Below are positions 25,239 to 33,899 of a stretch of 64,000 nucleotides of DNA, piece after piece. This DNA is from an uncultured Clostridia bacterium (GTDB lineage: Bacteria; Bacillota; Clostridia; Oscillospirales; Oscillospiraceae): positions 1-64,000 of the forward strand of contig CALADI010000009.1 in the NCBI GenBank assembly GCA_937890525.1, read 5' to 3'. Position 1 is the stretch's first letter, and the number at the start of each line of letters is the position of its first letter. A program made the position numbers and the translations under genes. The notes under the pieces were generated by a model. That model ran no database searches and was not told the origin of the DNA. It was given only the letters and a program-made list of their open reading frames with translations.

Positions 25239-26333
25239 TTATTTTCGCAGAATCGTGCTGGCGTTCAGCACCAAGGGGCTGTACAAAAACAGCACATCCT
25301 GATCGGTAAACTGAACATACTGCCCCAATGCCGCCGGGGCAATATACCGGGTATCCAGCAGCGTCACCTTGGCATAGGACTGCACCAGCAGCGGCGCAAG
25401 GGACGAGCCGAAGGAATCCCGGAAGATCACCAGTTCCCGATCGGTATCCGCATGTGGATTGGTGATGGTCTGCACCGCCATACCCCCGGACAGGAACACA
25501 TCGTATAGATCCCGGCTGTCCAGCTTGTCCATGTCGTAGATCTTCGTCGTCTTTCCCGTGTCATAGGAATAAACCTCGCAGTCCTGCCAGCCCTCCCATG
25601 TGAGATAGCGCAGGGTGTCCGGCTCCATAGGCAGTGCCGCCTGACCGTAGTACACCCCGTAGAAGGGCTTGTCCAGCGCCTGCTGTGCAAAGCCCCGAGG
25701 AACATCCACACCAAAGGATCCTGCGATTTTCTCTGCGACGGGGACGATCTGATCTTGGGACCAATGGGTATCCGTGCGGTAGTAGCTGCCGGCACTCAGC
25801 ACATCGGCAAGGTCGATCCTCTGCGCCCAAGGCATCTGCTCTTCCAGCCGGGAAAACAGGCTGTCATAGTCCATCCGCAGGACTCCCGCCCCATCCGCAA
25901 GGTAATATCCCTTGTCCGGCGCCACCGCATAGCGGATGGTACAGCCGGTATCCGCCAGATACATCCGGTACAGGTCGTTAAAGCGAGCCGCCGCATAGTC
26001 GACCATATCCTCTTTTAAGGGATACTCCATCTTGGCGGCAGCGCCGCCGTGGAGGTAGATGCCGTTGTTGTCCTTCTTCTGGAAGCCGTAGTAGTTCAGC
26101 ACCGCATTCACCCGGCGCCAACTGTCCCGCAGGGGGAACTGATCCACGGCGTATTTGCCGAAATCCTTGGAAAATTCCCCGGACAGCACCGACTGGGCCG
26201 TGATCTGGGGGAACTGCTCCAAGGGTCTGCGCTCTGCATCCGAAGCGGCATCAGCAGGCTTGAACCACGCAAAGACCGACAGCACCAGCCACAGCCCCGC
26301 CACCAGCCAAAATCCAAGATACGGTTTTTTCAT
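25239..26333 (-). CDS. DHHW-family surface polysaccharide acylation protein
   Basis: 364 residues: an N-terminal signal anchor (about 6-24), then an extracytoplasmic SGNH/AlgX-like domain. RTDTHWS (near 187) matches the D-x-H-W signature that names the family, and VIFRDSFGSS near the end carries the serine block. Such proteins pair with MBOAT O-acyltransferases to move acyl groups onto exported polymers. The gene starts 12 bases after the MBOAT stop, supporting that partnership. The polymer modified here is unknown. Confidence 0.85.
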   Translation of the reverse strand: MKKPYLGFWLVAGLWLVLSVFAWFKPADAASDAERRPLEQFPQITAQSVLSGEFSKDFGKYAVDQFPLRDSWRRVNAVLNYYGFQKKDNNGIYLHGGAAAKMEYPLKEDMVDYAAARFNDLYRMYLADTGCTIRYAVAPDKGYYLADGAGVLRMDYDSLFSRLEEQMPWAQRIDLADVLSAGSYYRTDTHWSQDQIVPVAEKIAGSFGVDVPRGFAQQALDKPFYGVYYGQAALPMEPDTLRYLTWEGWQDCEVYSYDTGKTTKIYDMDKLDSRDLYDVFLSGGMAVQTITNPHADTDRELVIFRDSFGSSLAPLLVQSYAKVTLLDTRYIAPAALGQYVQFTDQDVLFLYSPLVLNASTILRK

Positions 26334-26345
26334 GATGCCACCTCC

Positions 26346-27719
26346 TTAGAAACGGAAATACAGGAACGGGTTGAAGCTGCCGTCCACCAGACTGGCGGTG
26401 CACAGCACCAGCAGCGCTGCCATGACCACAGGCTCGATCCAAGTGCCGTCAAATCGAAGCGCCCACTTCTTCAGCCTCGGCATTGCCCCCACGATGCCCA
26501 GCAGGAGCACCACGGCATAGCTGCGCAGGTAGTAGAGGGTCTGGGCGTTGACCAGCGGCACGCCCCCGGCGCCGAACATCCCGCCGATGTCCTGCGCCGC
26601 CTGTTGAAGAGATGCGGCATTGAACAGCACAAAGCTGATCCCCACCGCCAGCAGCACATAGCCGTGGCGCAGGAATGCGGGCAATTTGGCAATGGCGGGG
26701 ATCCATTTTTCCACCAGCAGCAGCGCCGCAAACATCAGCCCCCACAGGACGAAGTTCCATGCAGCGCCGTGCCACAGCCCGGTGAACAGCCACACGAACA
26801 GGACATTGCGCAGCCACTTGACCCGGCCCACCCGGCTGCCCCCCAAGGGGATGTACAGGTAGTCCCGGAACCAGCCGCCCAGCGTCATATGCCACCGCCG
26901 CCAGAACTCCTGAATGGAGCGGGAGATGAAGGGATAGTCAAAATTCTCCGGGAATCGGAAGCCGAAGATCCGCCCAAGCCCGATGGCCATGTCGGAATAG
27001 CCGGAGAAGTCAAAGTAGATGTGCAGGCTGAAGGCAAGGGCATAGATCCAGTAAAAGACCACGCTCTTTTCCCCACAGTCCCGGAACACCGCCACCAGCG
27101 CGCCCAGCTGGTTGGCGATGAGCACCTTCTTCCCCAGACCCATGACAAACCGCCGCAGACCAAGGCGCAGATCCTCCATGCCAGTGGAGCGCTGGCGCAG
27201 CTCCCGCTCCACATCCACATAGCGGACGATGGGCCCGGCGATGAGCTGGGGGAACAGGGACACATAGCATCCGAAATCAATGAGATTCTTCTGGGCCTGC
27301 GCTCTGCCCCGGTACACATCGATGGTGTACGACAGGATCTGGAAGGTGTAGAAGCTGATGCCGATGGGCAGGGCGATCTTGGGCAGAGGAATGGCTGTCC
27401 CCAGCACCGCATTCACATTCTCAAGGAGAAAATCCGCATATTTATAGTAGCCCAGCATGCCCAGTCCTGTTACAATAGAGCAGATCAGGAACAATTTTCG
27501 CATTTTTGGGGTACGGCTTGCGCCGATGGCAAGCCCCCAGCCGTAGTGGATCAGGATGGACAGCACCATCAGCGCCACCAGTCTCGGCTCCCCCCAAGCG
27601 TAGAAAAACAGGCTGGCAATCAGCAGCCAGAGATTCTTCCCCCGCCGGGGCAGAGCAAAGTACACCAGCACCACCACGGGGAGGAAGTAGAACAAAAATT
27701 CAATGCTGGAAAAGAGCAT
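26346..27719 (-). CDS. MBOAT-family O-acyltransferase (AlgI/DltB-like)
   Basis: Polytopic membrane protein of 457 residues with about eleven helices. The MBOAT hallmarks are present: FWRRWHMTLGGWFRDYLYIPLGG (in two parts, near 295-318) and the catalytic-histidine region GLWHGAAWNF (about 345). It is predicted to hand acetyl or another acyl group across the membrane to its DHHW partner encoded just downstream. AAAGGCGG lies upstream of the ATG. A terminator-like hairpin separates it from the preceding lipoprotein gene, so part of its expression may be independent. Confidence 0.92.
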   Translation of the reverse strand: MLFSSIEFLFYFLPVVVLVYFALPRRGKNLWLLIASLFFYAWGEPRLVALMVLSILIHYGWGLAIGASRTPKMRKLFLICSIVTGLGMLGYYKYADFLLENVNAVLGTAIPLPKIALPIGISFYTFQILSYTIDVYRGRAQAQKNLIDFGCYVSLFPQLIAGPIVRYVDVERELRQRSTGMEDLRLGLRRFVMGLGKKVLIANQLGALVAVFRDCGEKSVVFYWIYALAFSLHIYFDFSGYSDMAIGLGRIFGFRFPENFDYPFISRSIQEFWRRWHMTLGGWFRDYLYIPLGGSRVGRVKWLRNVLFVWLFTGLWHGAAWNFVLWGLMFAALLLVEKWIPAIAKLPAFLRHGYVLLAVGISFVLFNAASLQQAAQDIGGMFGAGGVPLVNAQTLYYLRSYAVVLLLGIVGAMPRLKKWALRFDGTWIEPVVMAALLVLCTASLVDGSFNPFLYFRF

Positions 27720-27735
27720 CTCATACCGCCTTTCT

Positions 27736-27772
27736 CATAGAAACAGCCGCCGCAGACTGCGACGGCTGTTTT
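27736..27772 (-). terminator. Intrinsic terminator or attenuator before the MBOAT gene
   Basis: Minus-strand hairpin ACAGCCGTCGCAG/CTGCGGCGGCTGT with a very small loop, followed by TTTC. The short T-run suggests partial read-through. Confidence 0.65.
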
Positions 27773-27781
27773 CGTTGATCC

Positions 27782-28303
27782 TTACTTTACGACCCGGGTC
27801 ACCGTGCCGCCGCAGATCGTGGTGAAAGCCTCCACGAACTGGTCGGTGGTCACACCCAGCTGGGGATCCAGCATGATGAACATCACCACATCGCCGCAGA
27901 CCACAGCCTGCTTCTCGGTGGCTTCCACGCAGATCCACTTGCGGGTATCGATGTTGTTGAACATCTGGTCGGCCAGCTTGTCTGCTGCTTCGGCGCTGTC
28001 GCACCGGGCGACGACCAGAGAGTAAGCCTGAGCGCCCATCATGGACTCGGAAGCGGTGGCTTCCTTCACCCCGGTGGCATCCTCGCCGCCCAGGAAGGTG
28101 GCGACGGTGTAGCCGTCGGTCAGATCCAGGGGAATGTCCTGCACAGGCAGCTCCACCTTCACATTCTCATACAGCTTGGCGATCAGCTCAGAGGGCGTGC
28201 CCTCGGGAGCGGTGACGGCATCGCTGCCGCCGGCGTTGGCGCCGCAGCCTGCCATGGCTGCAAACAGCATCACACAGGCCAGGATCATTGCAATTCTCTT
28301 CAT
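27782..28303 (-). CDS. DUF4358-type lipoprotein
   Basis: 173 residues. The signal peptide has core IAMILACVMLFAAMAGC with the acceptor at Cys20. The mature part fits DUF4358: two alpha/beta halves with ATASESMMGAQAYSLVVARC and the end VTTDQFVEAFTTICGG. DUF4358 lipoproteins often accompany MBOAT/DHHW genes in Clostridia, as here. GGAGGAG lies 9 bases upstream, and the ATG overlaps the vanZ stop. Function unknown. Confidence 0.8.
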   Translation of the reverse strand: MKRIAMILACVMLFAAMAGCGANAGGSDAVTAPEGTPSELIAKLYENVKVELPVQDIPLDLTDGYTVATFLGGEDATGVKEATASESMMGAQAYSLVVARCDSAEAADKLADQMFNNIDTRKWICVEATEKQAVVCGDVVMFIMLDPQLGVTTDQFVEAFTTICGGTVTRVVK

Positions 28304-28755
28304 TTGGATTTTCTCCTCCATACTTGTTTGTTTTGGATGATATGGTAACCGAGCAGCGCCACCGCTGCCCCCACGGCAAAGCCGGAGGCATCGATCCACA
28401 CATCGATCAGGCTGGACGCCCGCCCGGGTACATACAGTTGAATGGTCTCGTCCACACAGGCCGCCGCCAATCCGGCGCCCAGCAGACCAAGGGGAATGCG
28501 CTGGATCCATGCGGCGCAATAGGCGGCGCACAGCAGCCCCAGCAGGGCAAATTCCGAAAAATGCCCCAGCTTGCGGATCAGACCGTGGATCCATTCCTCC
28601 CGGGGCAAAAATGGCAGCAGCCGGTACACCAGCTCCATCACTCCGCCGCTGACTTGAGAGGACTGCGCCCCCGCCAGCAGAGAGTTGCCCCAGATAAAGG
28701 CAAGATTCACCCCGATCAGCACAGCCAGAACCGGCTGCCACCGGGTATGTCTCAT
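28300..28755 (-). CDS. VanZ-family membrane protein
   Basis: 151 residues with four membrane helices and the VanZ signatures RKLGHFSEFALLGLL and the C-terminal DVWIDASGFAVGA helix after DETIQLYVPGR. VanZ homologues are linked to low-level teicoplanin resistance and surface changes; there is no vancomycin cluster here, so resistance should not be inferred. It overlaps mntP and the DUF4358 gene by four bases each. Confidence 0.87.
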   Translation of the reverse strand: MRHTRWQPVLAVLIGVNLAFIWGNSLLAGAQSSQVSGGVMELVYRLLPFLPREEWIHGLIRKLGHFSEFALLGLLCAAYCAAWIQRIPLGLLGAGLAAACVDETIQLYVPGRASSLIDVWIDASGFAVGAAVALLGYHIIQNKQVWRRKSK

Positions 28756-29324
28756 CCGATCACCCCCAAATGCTCCAACAGGATCTCAAGCCCCAGCACG
28801 ATGAGGATCAGCCCCCCGGCGATCTGCGCCTTCTTCTCGAAGCGGTCCCCGAACACGCTGCCGATCTTCACGCCTGCGGCGGACATGGCAAAGGTCACCA
28901 CGCCGATCAGCGCCACGGCAGCAAGGATGTCCACATCCCCCGCCATAGCCAGCGAGATCCCCACCGCCAGCGCATCGATGCTGGTGGCTACCGCCAGCAC
29001 CGCCATGGTCTTGGGGGAAAAGTCGCCGGCGCCGCTTTCGTCCTCATCGCCGCCGGTGAAGGCCTCCCGGAGCAGATTCCCCCCGATGATGGCCAGCAGA
29101 CCAAAGGCGACCCAATGGTCAAAGGCTTCGATGACTCCGGCGAACATGGAGCCCAGCACATAGCCGATCAGCGGCATCGCCGCCTGAAAGGCGCCGAACC
29201 AAAGCCCGCACAGCGCCATGCTGCGCCCATCCGCCCGGCGCAGGGTCAGCCCCTTGCACACGGACACGGCAAAGGCATCCATGCTCACGCCCAGCGCTAA
29301 AAACACGAGTTCAACGATCCCCAT
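28752..29324 (-). CDS. mntP: Manganese efflux pump MntP
   Basis: Six-helix Mn(II) exporter of 190 residues made of two related halves. The acidic signatures of the family are visible as SMDAFAVSVCKG (about 14-25) and SIDALAVGIS (about 112-121), plus the acidic loop GDEDESG between halves. TGGAGG is five bases upstream. A leader of about 115 bases with foldable structure precedes it, and it heads the mntP-vanZ-DUF4358 unit. Confidence 0.93.
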   Translation of the reverse strand: MGIVELVFLALGVSMDAFAVSVCKGLTLRRADGRSMALCGLWFGAFQAAMPLIGYVLGSMFAGVIEAFDHWVAFGLLAIIGGNLLREAFTGGDEDESGAGDFSPKTMAVLAVATSIDALAVGISLAMAGDVDILAAVALIGVVTFAMSAAGVKIGSVFGDRFEKKAQIAGGLILIVLGLEILLEHLGVIG

Positions 29325-29438
29325 AATTCCTCCACCCGCAGAAAATTCGACCGGCAGGAACCCCGGACCGGGTCTGCGCTATGGTATCTCTCCGGCGGGT
29401 CATCGGGATGGGACTGGTCGCGGCGCAACGCCTTGTTG
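29325..29438 (-). ncRNA. Structured mntP leader, possible metal-sensing RNA
   Basis: Between the promoter and the mntP start lies a leader of about 115 bases. In minus-strand sense it contains the hairpin GGCG-TTG-CGCC, a GC-rich arm GACCCGG...CCGGTC, and ACCCGC (29395-29400) that can pair perfectly with GCGGGT (29334-29339) immediately before the GGAGG ribosome site. mntP genes elsewhere are controlled by yybP-ykoY Mn riboswitches, but I cannot match the conserved loops of that class, so identity is open. Confidence 0.4.
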
Positions 29439-29444
29439 CTGGGT

Positions 29445-29473
29445 ATTTTACCAGAGCCGCCGGGGGATGTCAA
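29445..29473 (-). promoter_or_regulatory. mntP operon promoter
   Basis: Minus strand consensus TTGACA (29468-29473), 17-base spacer, TAAAAT (29445-29450). Confidence 0.8.
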
Positions 29474-29521
29474 GCAAATGCCGTCGCATCGTCCGCTTAA
29501 AAATTCTTAAAGGCATCACAC

Positions 29522-29553
29522 AAAAAAGCTGCCGCCGCAACTGCGGCAGCAGC
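29522..29553 (-). terminator. Terminator of the small P-loop gene
   Basis: Minus strand GCTGCTGCCGCA/TGCGGCGGCAGC stem followed by TTTTTT, 23 bases past the stop. Confidence 0.88.
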
Positions 29554-29575
29554 CCTTATGCAAGTGGTAAGTAGA

Positions 29576-29983
29576 TCAGAGGTACTGCTTCACGGACTCG
29601 GAAGCGGTCTCGGGATCATCAGACACGGTCATGGTGATCTTCAGGTTGTTGGTCTGAGCGAACTGGGCGCACCAGTTGATGAACTCCTCGCCCACGGCAC
29701 GGTCGGAGCCAATGGTCTTGTACAGATTATCGATAAAGACGCAGGTAATGTCGAAGTTGCCGGCGTGCAGTCCGCTGAGCATACCCTTGAGCTTATCGGC
29801 ATTGTTGATGCCCAGCTCCTCGGAATCCACCAGACGAACCTTGTAGTTCACATCATAGGTCAGCTTCTTGCCGTACTCGATGCAGACGATATCGCCGTTC
29901 TCGTTGGCGACTGCATCCTGGATAGCGGAAATCAGCTTCTTAGTTTTGCCGGAACCCTTCAGGCCCATAATCACTTTAATCAT
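29576..29983 (-). CDS. Small P-loop ATP-binding protein, unknown function
   Basis: 135 residues. A Walker A motif GLKGSGKT sits at residues 7-14 and a Walker B-like strand TCVFIDNL near 80-87. No membrane segment, lid or nucleotide-kinase signature is evident. The size is that of a minimal P-loop domain, recalling thymidine kinase or cobinamide kinase cores but without their zinc or base-specific motifs. AAAGGAGG is 8 bases upstream; the gene has its own terminator and is not in an operon. I do not recognise the family. Confidence 0.75.
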   Translation of the reverse strand: MIKVIMGLKGSGKTKKLISAIQDAVANENGDIVCIEYGKKLTYDVNYKVRLVDSEELGINNADKLKGMLSGLHAGNFDITCVFIDNLYKTIGSDRAVGEEFINWCAQFAQTNNLKITMTVSDDPETASESVKQYL

Positions 29984-30095
29984 AGGAAACTCCTCCTTTG
30001 CTATGCCGTATTCGGCTGTGTCAATATTCTACCATCAGACGAATATTTTTTCAACCATAATTATGCAATTTGCAAAAAGAATTTTCTTCCCGGGA

Positions 30096-31403
30096 TCACT
30101 TGTCCTCGTAGCCGGGTTTGCCCAGCAGGCGGAACATATTCCGCTTGTAGAACTCCACGCCGGGCTGATTGAAGGGATTGACCCCCAGAATGTAGGCGGA
30201 AACGCCGCAGCACAGCTCCAGGAAGTAGAACATTTCGCCCAGCTTCTCCTCATCCAGAGTACCCATATCCATGGTGATCACCGGCACGCCGCCATCCACA
30301 TGGGCCGCCACGGTGCCGAGATATGCCTTCTCGTCCACGAAGTCCAGCGTCTTGCCTGCCAGATAGTTCAGTCCGTCCAGATCCTTCACATCCTCGCCGA
30401 TGACCATCTGCTCGGCGGGTGCATCGAAGCGCACCATGGTCTCGAAGATGTTCCGCTCGCCCTGCTGGATCATCTGACCCAGAGAGTGCAGATCCGGGGT
30501 CAGCTCCGCCGTCACGGGGAAGATGCCCTTGCCGTCCTTGCCCTCGGACTCGCCGAAGAGCTGCTGCCACCAGCCGCCGAACATCTTGAAGCCCGGCTCA
30601 AAGGACTCGAAGATCTCCATGACCTTGCCCTTGCGGTACAGGGCGTTGCGGACGCCGGCGTACTGCCACACGGGATTTTCGAAGCTGCGCAGATCATACT
30701 GCTTCTTGGCGAAGGAAGCGCCGAGCATCACCTTGCGGATATCGATGCCTGCCACCGCCATGGGCAGCAGACCCACCGCAGTCAGCACGCTGAACCGGCC
30801 GCCCACATTGGGGGGAATGACGAAGGTCTCCCAGCCCTCTTCCGTTGCCATCTGGCGCAGGGCGCCCTTGCAGGGATCGGTGATGGCGTAGATCCGCTTT
30901 CTGGCGCCGTCGGTGCCGTACTTGCGCTCCAGCATCCACCGCAGGGCACGGGTGGAGATGGCGGGCTCGGTGGTGGTGCCGGACTTGGAGATGATGGCAA
31001 TGGAGAAATCCTTGCCCTCCAGCAGCCGCTGCAGTTCGTTCCAGTGGCGGGTGGACAGGGTGTTGCCCGCATAGAAGATCTGGGGGTTGCCGCGGCCCTT
31101 GCCGATGTTGTGGTTGGCACCCTGCATCAGCTCGATGGCGGCTCTGGGGCCCAGATAGCTGCCGCCGATGCCGATGACCACGAATACCTCGCTGTTCTCC
31201 CGGATCCGGTCAGCCGCCATGCGGATGCGGCGCATCTCGTCGGTCTCCTCGGTCTTGGGCAGATCCAGCCAGCCGAGGAAGTCGTTGCCCTCGCCGGTGC
31301 CCTGAGACAGGGTCATGTGTGCAGCCGCCACATCCTTCTCGGTGGCCAGCAGCTCCGGCAGGGTGAGCTGCCCCCACACATTGGAAATATCTACTTTGAT
31401 CAT
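30096..31403 (-). CDS. pgi: Glucose-6-phosphate isomerase
   Basis: Interconverts glucose 6-phosphate and fructose 6-phosphate. The 435-residue protein is of the short bacterial type. Conserved blocks include GIGGSYLGPRAA, SKSGTTTEPA (SIS phosphate-binding), GGRFSVLTAVG, the catalytic-His region near ADGWW-like GGWWQQ, and the C-terminal GVNPFNQPGVE stretch. An in-frame GTG four codons upstream directly abuts AAAGGA and is unlikely; ATG at 31403 gives the normal N-terminus. It lies divergent from the ROK glucokinase gene, an understandable metabolic pairing. Confidence 0.94.
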   Translation of the reverse strand: MIKVDISNVWGQLTLPELLATEKDVAAAHMTLSQGTGEGNDFLGWLDLPKTEETDEMRRIRMAADRIRENSEVFVVIGIGGSYLGPRAAIELMQGANHNIGKGRGNPQIFYAGNTLSTRHWNELQRLLEGKDFSIAIISKSGTTTEPAISTRALRWMLERKYGTDGARKRIYAITDPCKGALRQMATEEGWETFVIPPNVGGRFSVLTAVGLLPMAVAGIDIRKVMLGASFAKKQYDLRSFENPVWQYAGVRNALYRKGKVMEIFESFEPGFKMFGGWWQQLFGESEGKDGKGIFPVTAELTPDLHSLGQMIQQGERNIFETMVRFDAPAEQMVIGEDVKDLDGLNYLAGKTLDFVDEKAYLGTVAAHVDGGVPVITMDMGTLDEEKLGEMFYFLELCCGVSAYILGVNPFNQPGVEFYKRNMFRLLGKPGYEDK

Positions 31404-31445
31404 AAAAAAAGACACATCCTTTCATTTCTGCGAATTGTCACCCTA

Positions 31446-31474
31446 ATGGTATCGCATCTTCCCGCCAAACGCAA
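31446..31474 (-). promoter_or_regulatory. pgi promoter
   Basis: Minus strand TTGCGT (31469-31474), 17-base spacer, TACCAT (31446-31451). Confidence 0.5.
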
Positions 31475-31546
31475 GAGCATATGGAAAACTTTTTCCACAG
31501 CCGGGGAAATTGTCCCTTTTCCTCTGGCTTTTTTTCCACGATCATG

Positions 31547-31552
31547 TATAAT
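31547..31552 (+). promoter_or_regulatory. -10 element of the glucokinase gene
   Basis: Consensus TATAAT preceded by TG, with only a poor -35. A TTTTCCACA DnaA-box-like nonamer lies upstream at 31491-31499 in the pgi-glcK gap. Confidence 0.5.
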
Positions 31553-31616
31553 AGTAGGGATATGATCCCCCCGTGGTCGGGGCGGCAAAAACGAAGATCT
31601 AGGAGGAGTTTTACCA

Positions 31617-32564
31617 ATGCGATTCGGCTTTGGGGTGGATGTAGGCGGCACCACCATTAAGATCGCCTTCTTTCAGGAGGACGGTCTGATGATCGACAAG
31701 TGGGAGATCCCCACCAATACAGATAACGGCGGCAGCGCCATCCTGCCGGATATTGCCCAGGCGGTGACGGACTACCTGCACCAGCACAGCGTTTCCCCGG
31801 AGCAGATCATCGGCATCGGCATCGGCGTCCCCGGTCCGGTGGACACCCACGGCACGGTGAACAAGTGCATCAATCTGGGCTGGGGGACGGTGAACCTCCA
31901 CGAGACGCTGTCCCGGCTCACGGGATTCGATGTCCGGGCAGGCAATGACGCCAATGTGGCTGCTCTGGGCGAATGCTGGAAGGGCGGCGGTCAGGGGGCA
32001 CAGAACATGGTGCTGGCGACCCTGGGCACCGGCATTGGCGGCGGCATCGTCACCGACGGTCATCTGGTCTGCGGCGCCCACGGCGCAGGCGGCGAGATCG
32101 GTCACATCGTGGTGAACCGGGACGAGACGGAGCGCTGCCCCTGCGGCAACTACGGCTGCATCGAGCAGTACGGCTCCGCCACCGGCGTGGTGCGGCTTGC
32201 CAAGCGGTATCTGACGGCTCACGATACCCCCTCCGTCCTGCGTCAGAATCCGGACTTCAGCTGCAAGGATGTATTCGATGCGGCAAAGGCCGGGGACAAG
32301 GCTGCCCATGAAATTACTGAGCAGATGTTCGATCTCATGGGCGTGTTCGTGGCAGCGGTTTGCGCCGTGGCAGACCCCGAGGTGGTGGTTCTGGGCGGCG
32401 GCGTCAGCAAGGCCGGTCAGATCCTTGTGGATGGGATCACCCCCTATTTCCAGAAGTACGCATTCCATGCCTGCCACTCCACCCAGCTGGCGCTGGCTAC
32501 CTTGGGCAATGATGCCGGGGTCTACGGCGCATTCAAGCTGGTGCTGGATGCCTTCGGCGGCTGA
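31617..32564 (+). CDS. glcK: ROK-family glucokinase
   Basis: Phosphorylates glucose with ATP. 315 residues: N-terminal phosphate motif GVDVGGTTIK, substrate loop GAGGEIGHI with the conserved His, the ROK zinc signature CPCGNYGCIEQYGS and the adenosine motif VVLGGGVSKAG. Because all ROK zinc and catalytic elements are intact and there is no DNA-binding domain, it is a kinase and not a ROK repressor. TAGGAGGAG is upstream. The fprA gene follows after 34 bases. Confidence 0.9.
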   Translation: MRFGFGVDVGGTTIKIAFFQEDGLMIDKWEIPTNTDNGGSAILPDIAQAVTDYLHQHSVSPEQIIGIGIGVPGPVDTHGTVNKCINLGWGTVNLHETLSRLTGFDVRAGNDANVAALGECWKGGGQGAQNMVLATLGTGIGGGIVTDGHLVCGAHGAGGEIGHIVVNRDETERCPCGNYGCIEQYGSATGVVRLAKRYLTAHDTPSVLRQNPDFSCKDVFDAAKAGDKAAHEITEQMFDLMGVFVAAVCAVADPEVVVLGGGVSKAGQILVDGITPYFQKYAFHACHSTQLALATLGNDAGVYGAFKLVLDAFGG

Positions 32565-32598
32565 TCTCTACTATATATAATACAAAGGAGTTTTTATT

Positions 32599-33795
32599 AT
32601 GTACTGCTACCGTCAAATTCAGGATGATCTCTACTGGGTGGGCGCCAACAACCGCCGCCTTGCCATGTTCGAGGGCGTGTACGATGTGCCCAAGGGCGTC
32701 AGCTACAACGCCTACCTGCTGCTGGACGAAAAGACCGTGCTGTTCGACACGGTGGATGCTTCGGTTTCCGAGCGGCTGTTCGAGAATCTGGACGCTCTGC
32801 TGGGCGACCGGGCGCTGGACTATGTGCTGGTGCAGCACATGGAGCCGGATCACTCCGCCACGCTGTATCAGGTGATCCAGCGCTACCCCAATGTGCAGGT
32901 GGTGTGCAACGCCGCCACCAAGAAGATGATCGAGCAGTTCTTCCCCTGCGCCATCGATGACCGGTGGGTGGAAACTGCCGACGGTGGCAGCTTCTCCTCC
33001 GGGCGGCACAGCTTCGCCTTCGTCAAGGCACCCATGGTGCATTGGCCGGAGGTTCAGGTGACCTTCGATACCACCACCGGCACCCTGTTCTCCGCCGATG
33101 CCTTCGGCGTGTTCGGCGCCATCAACGGAGCGATCTTTGCCGACGAGGTGGACTTTGAGCGGGACTACATGGACGAGGCCCGCCGCTACTACTGCAACAT
33201 CGTGGGCAAGTACGGCATGCAGGTGCAGACTCTGCTGAAGAAGGCCGCCGCCCTGGACATCAAGATGGTCTGCCCCCTCCACGGCTTCGTCTGGCGGGAG
33301 AACATCGGTTCCATCGTGGATAAGTACCTGCATTGGAGCAGCTACACCCCCGAGGAGCAGGCGGTGGTCATCGCCTACGGCTCCATCTACGGCGGCACCG
33401 AGAACGCCGCTGAGATCCTGTCCGTCATGCTGCGGGAGAAGGGCATCAAGACCGTGATGTTCGATGTGTCCATGACCCCCGCTTCCGAGATCGTGGCTGC
33501 TGCCTTCCGCTACAGCCATCTGGTGTTCGCCTCTGCCACCTACAACAACGGCATCTTCATCAAGATGGAGGATCTGCTGAACGATCTGGTGGCCCACGCC
33601 ATCCAGAACCGCACCGTTGCCCTGATGGAAAACGGCACTTGGGCCCCCACCGCCGCCGGCCACATGGCCAAGAAGCTGGAAAGCTGCAAGGACATCCGGC
33701 TACTGGAGGGCACCGTGACCATCCGCTCCAGCGTGAAGCAGGAACAGCGCGATCAGATCGCCGCCATGGCCGATGCCATCGCCGCAACCATGTGA
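32599..33795 (+). CDS. FprA-type flavodiiron protein (O2/NO reductase)
   Basis: Cytoplasmic enzyme that reduces O2 to water or NO to N2O, protecting anaerobes. 398 residues: an N-terminal beta-lactamase-like diiron domain with ligands H80-x-E82-x-D84-H85, H148, D167 and H228 all present, then a flavodoxin domain starting near 255 (VIAYGSIYGGTENA is the FMN phosphate loop). There is no fused rubredoxin, so an external electron donor is needed. AAAGGAG is upstream; it may be co-transcribed with glcK. Confidence 0.93.
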   Translation: MYCYRQIQDDLYWVGANNRRLAMFEGVYDVPKGVSYNAYLLLDEKTVLFDTVDASVSERLFENLDALLGDRALDYVLVQHMEPDHSATLYQVIQRYPNVQVVCNAATKKMIEQFFPCAIDDRWVETADGGSFSSGRHSFAFVKAPMVHWPEVQVTFDTTTGTLFSADAFGVFGAINGAIFADEVDFERDYMDEARRYYCNIVGKYGMQVQTLLKKAAALDIKMVCPLHGFVWRENIGSIVDKYLHWSSYTPEEQAVVIAYGSIYGGTENAAEILSVMLREKGIKTVMFDVSMTPASEIVAAAFRYSHLVFASATYNNGIFIKMEDLLNDLVAHAIQNRTVALMENGTWAPTAAGHMAKKLESCKDIRLLEGTVTIRSSVKQEQRDQIAAMADAIAATM

Positions 33796-33799
33796 TTTT

Positions 33800-33838
33800 T
33801 CTCCGCTCCGTCCGGAATACTCCGGGCGGAGCGCTTTT
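33800..33838 (+). terminator. fprA terminator
   Basis: Stem GCTCCGTCCGGA/TCCGGGCGGAGC with a 4-base loop and TTTTT. Confidence 0.85.
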
Positions 33839-33842
33839 TATG

Positions 33843-33871
33843 TTGAAATCCCCCGAGATTTGAGGTACAAT
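33843..33871 (+). promoter_or_regulatory. udk promoter
   Basis: TTGAAA (33843-33848), 17-base spacer, TACAAT (33866-33871). Confidence 0.6.
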
Positions 33872-33899
33872 GAGGGAAATACATAGGGAGGTAGAACCT

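Noticed and set aside
28300..28755. VanZ as evidence of a glycopeptide resistance cluster
   Set aside because: No vanA/B-type ligase, vanH, vanX or vanRS genes are present; stand-alone VanZ-family proteins are common in Clostridia.
29325..29438. Firm call of a yybP-ykoY riboswitch
   Set aside because: The mntP context fits, but the conserved loop sequences of that class could not be recognised by eye, so only a structured leader is reported.
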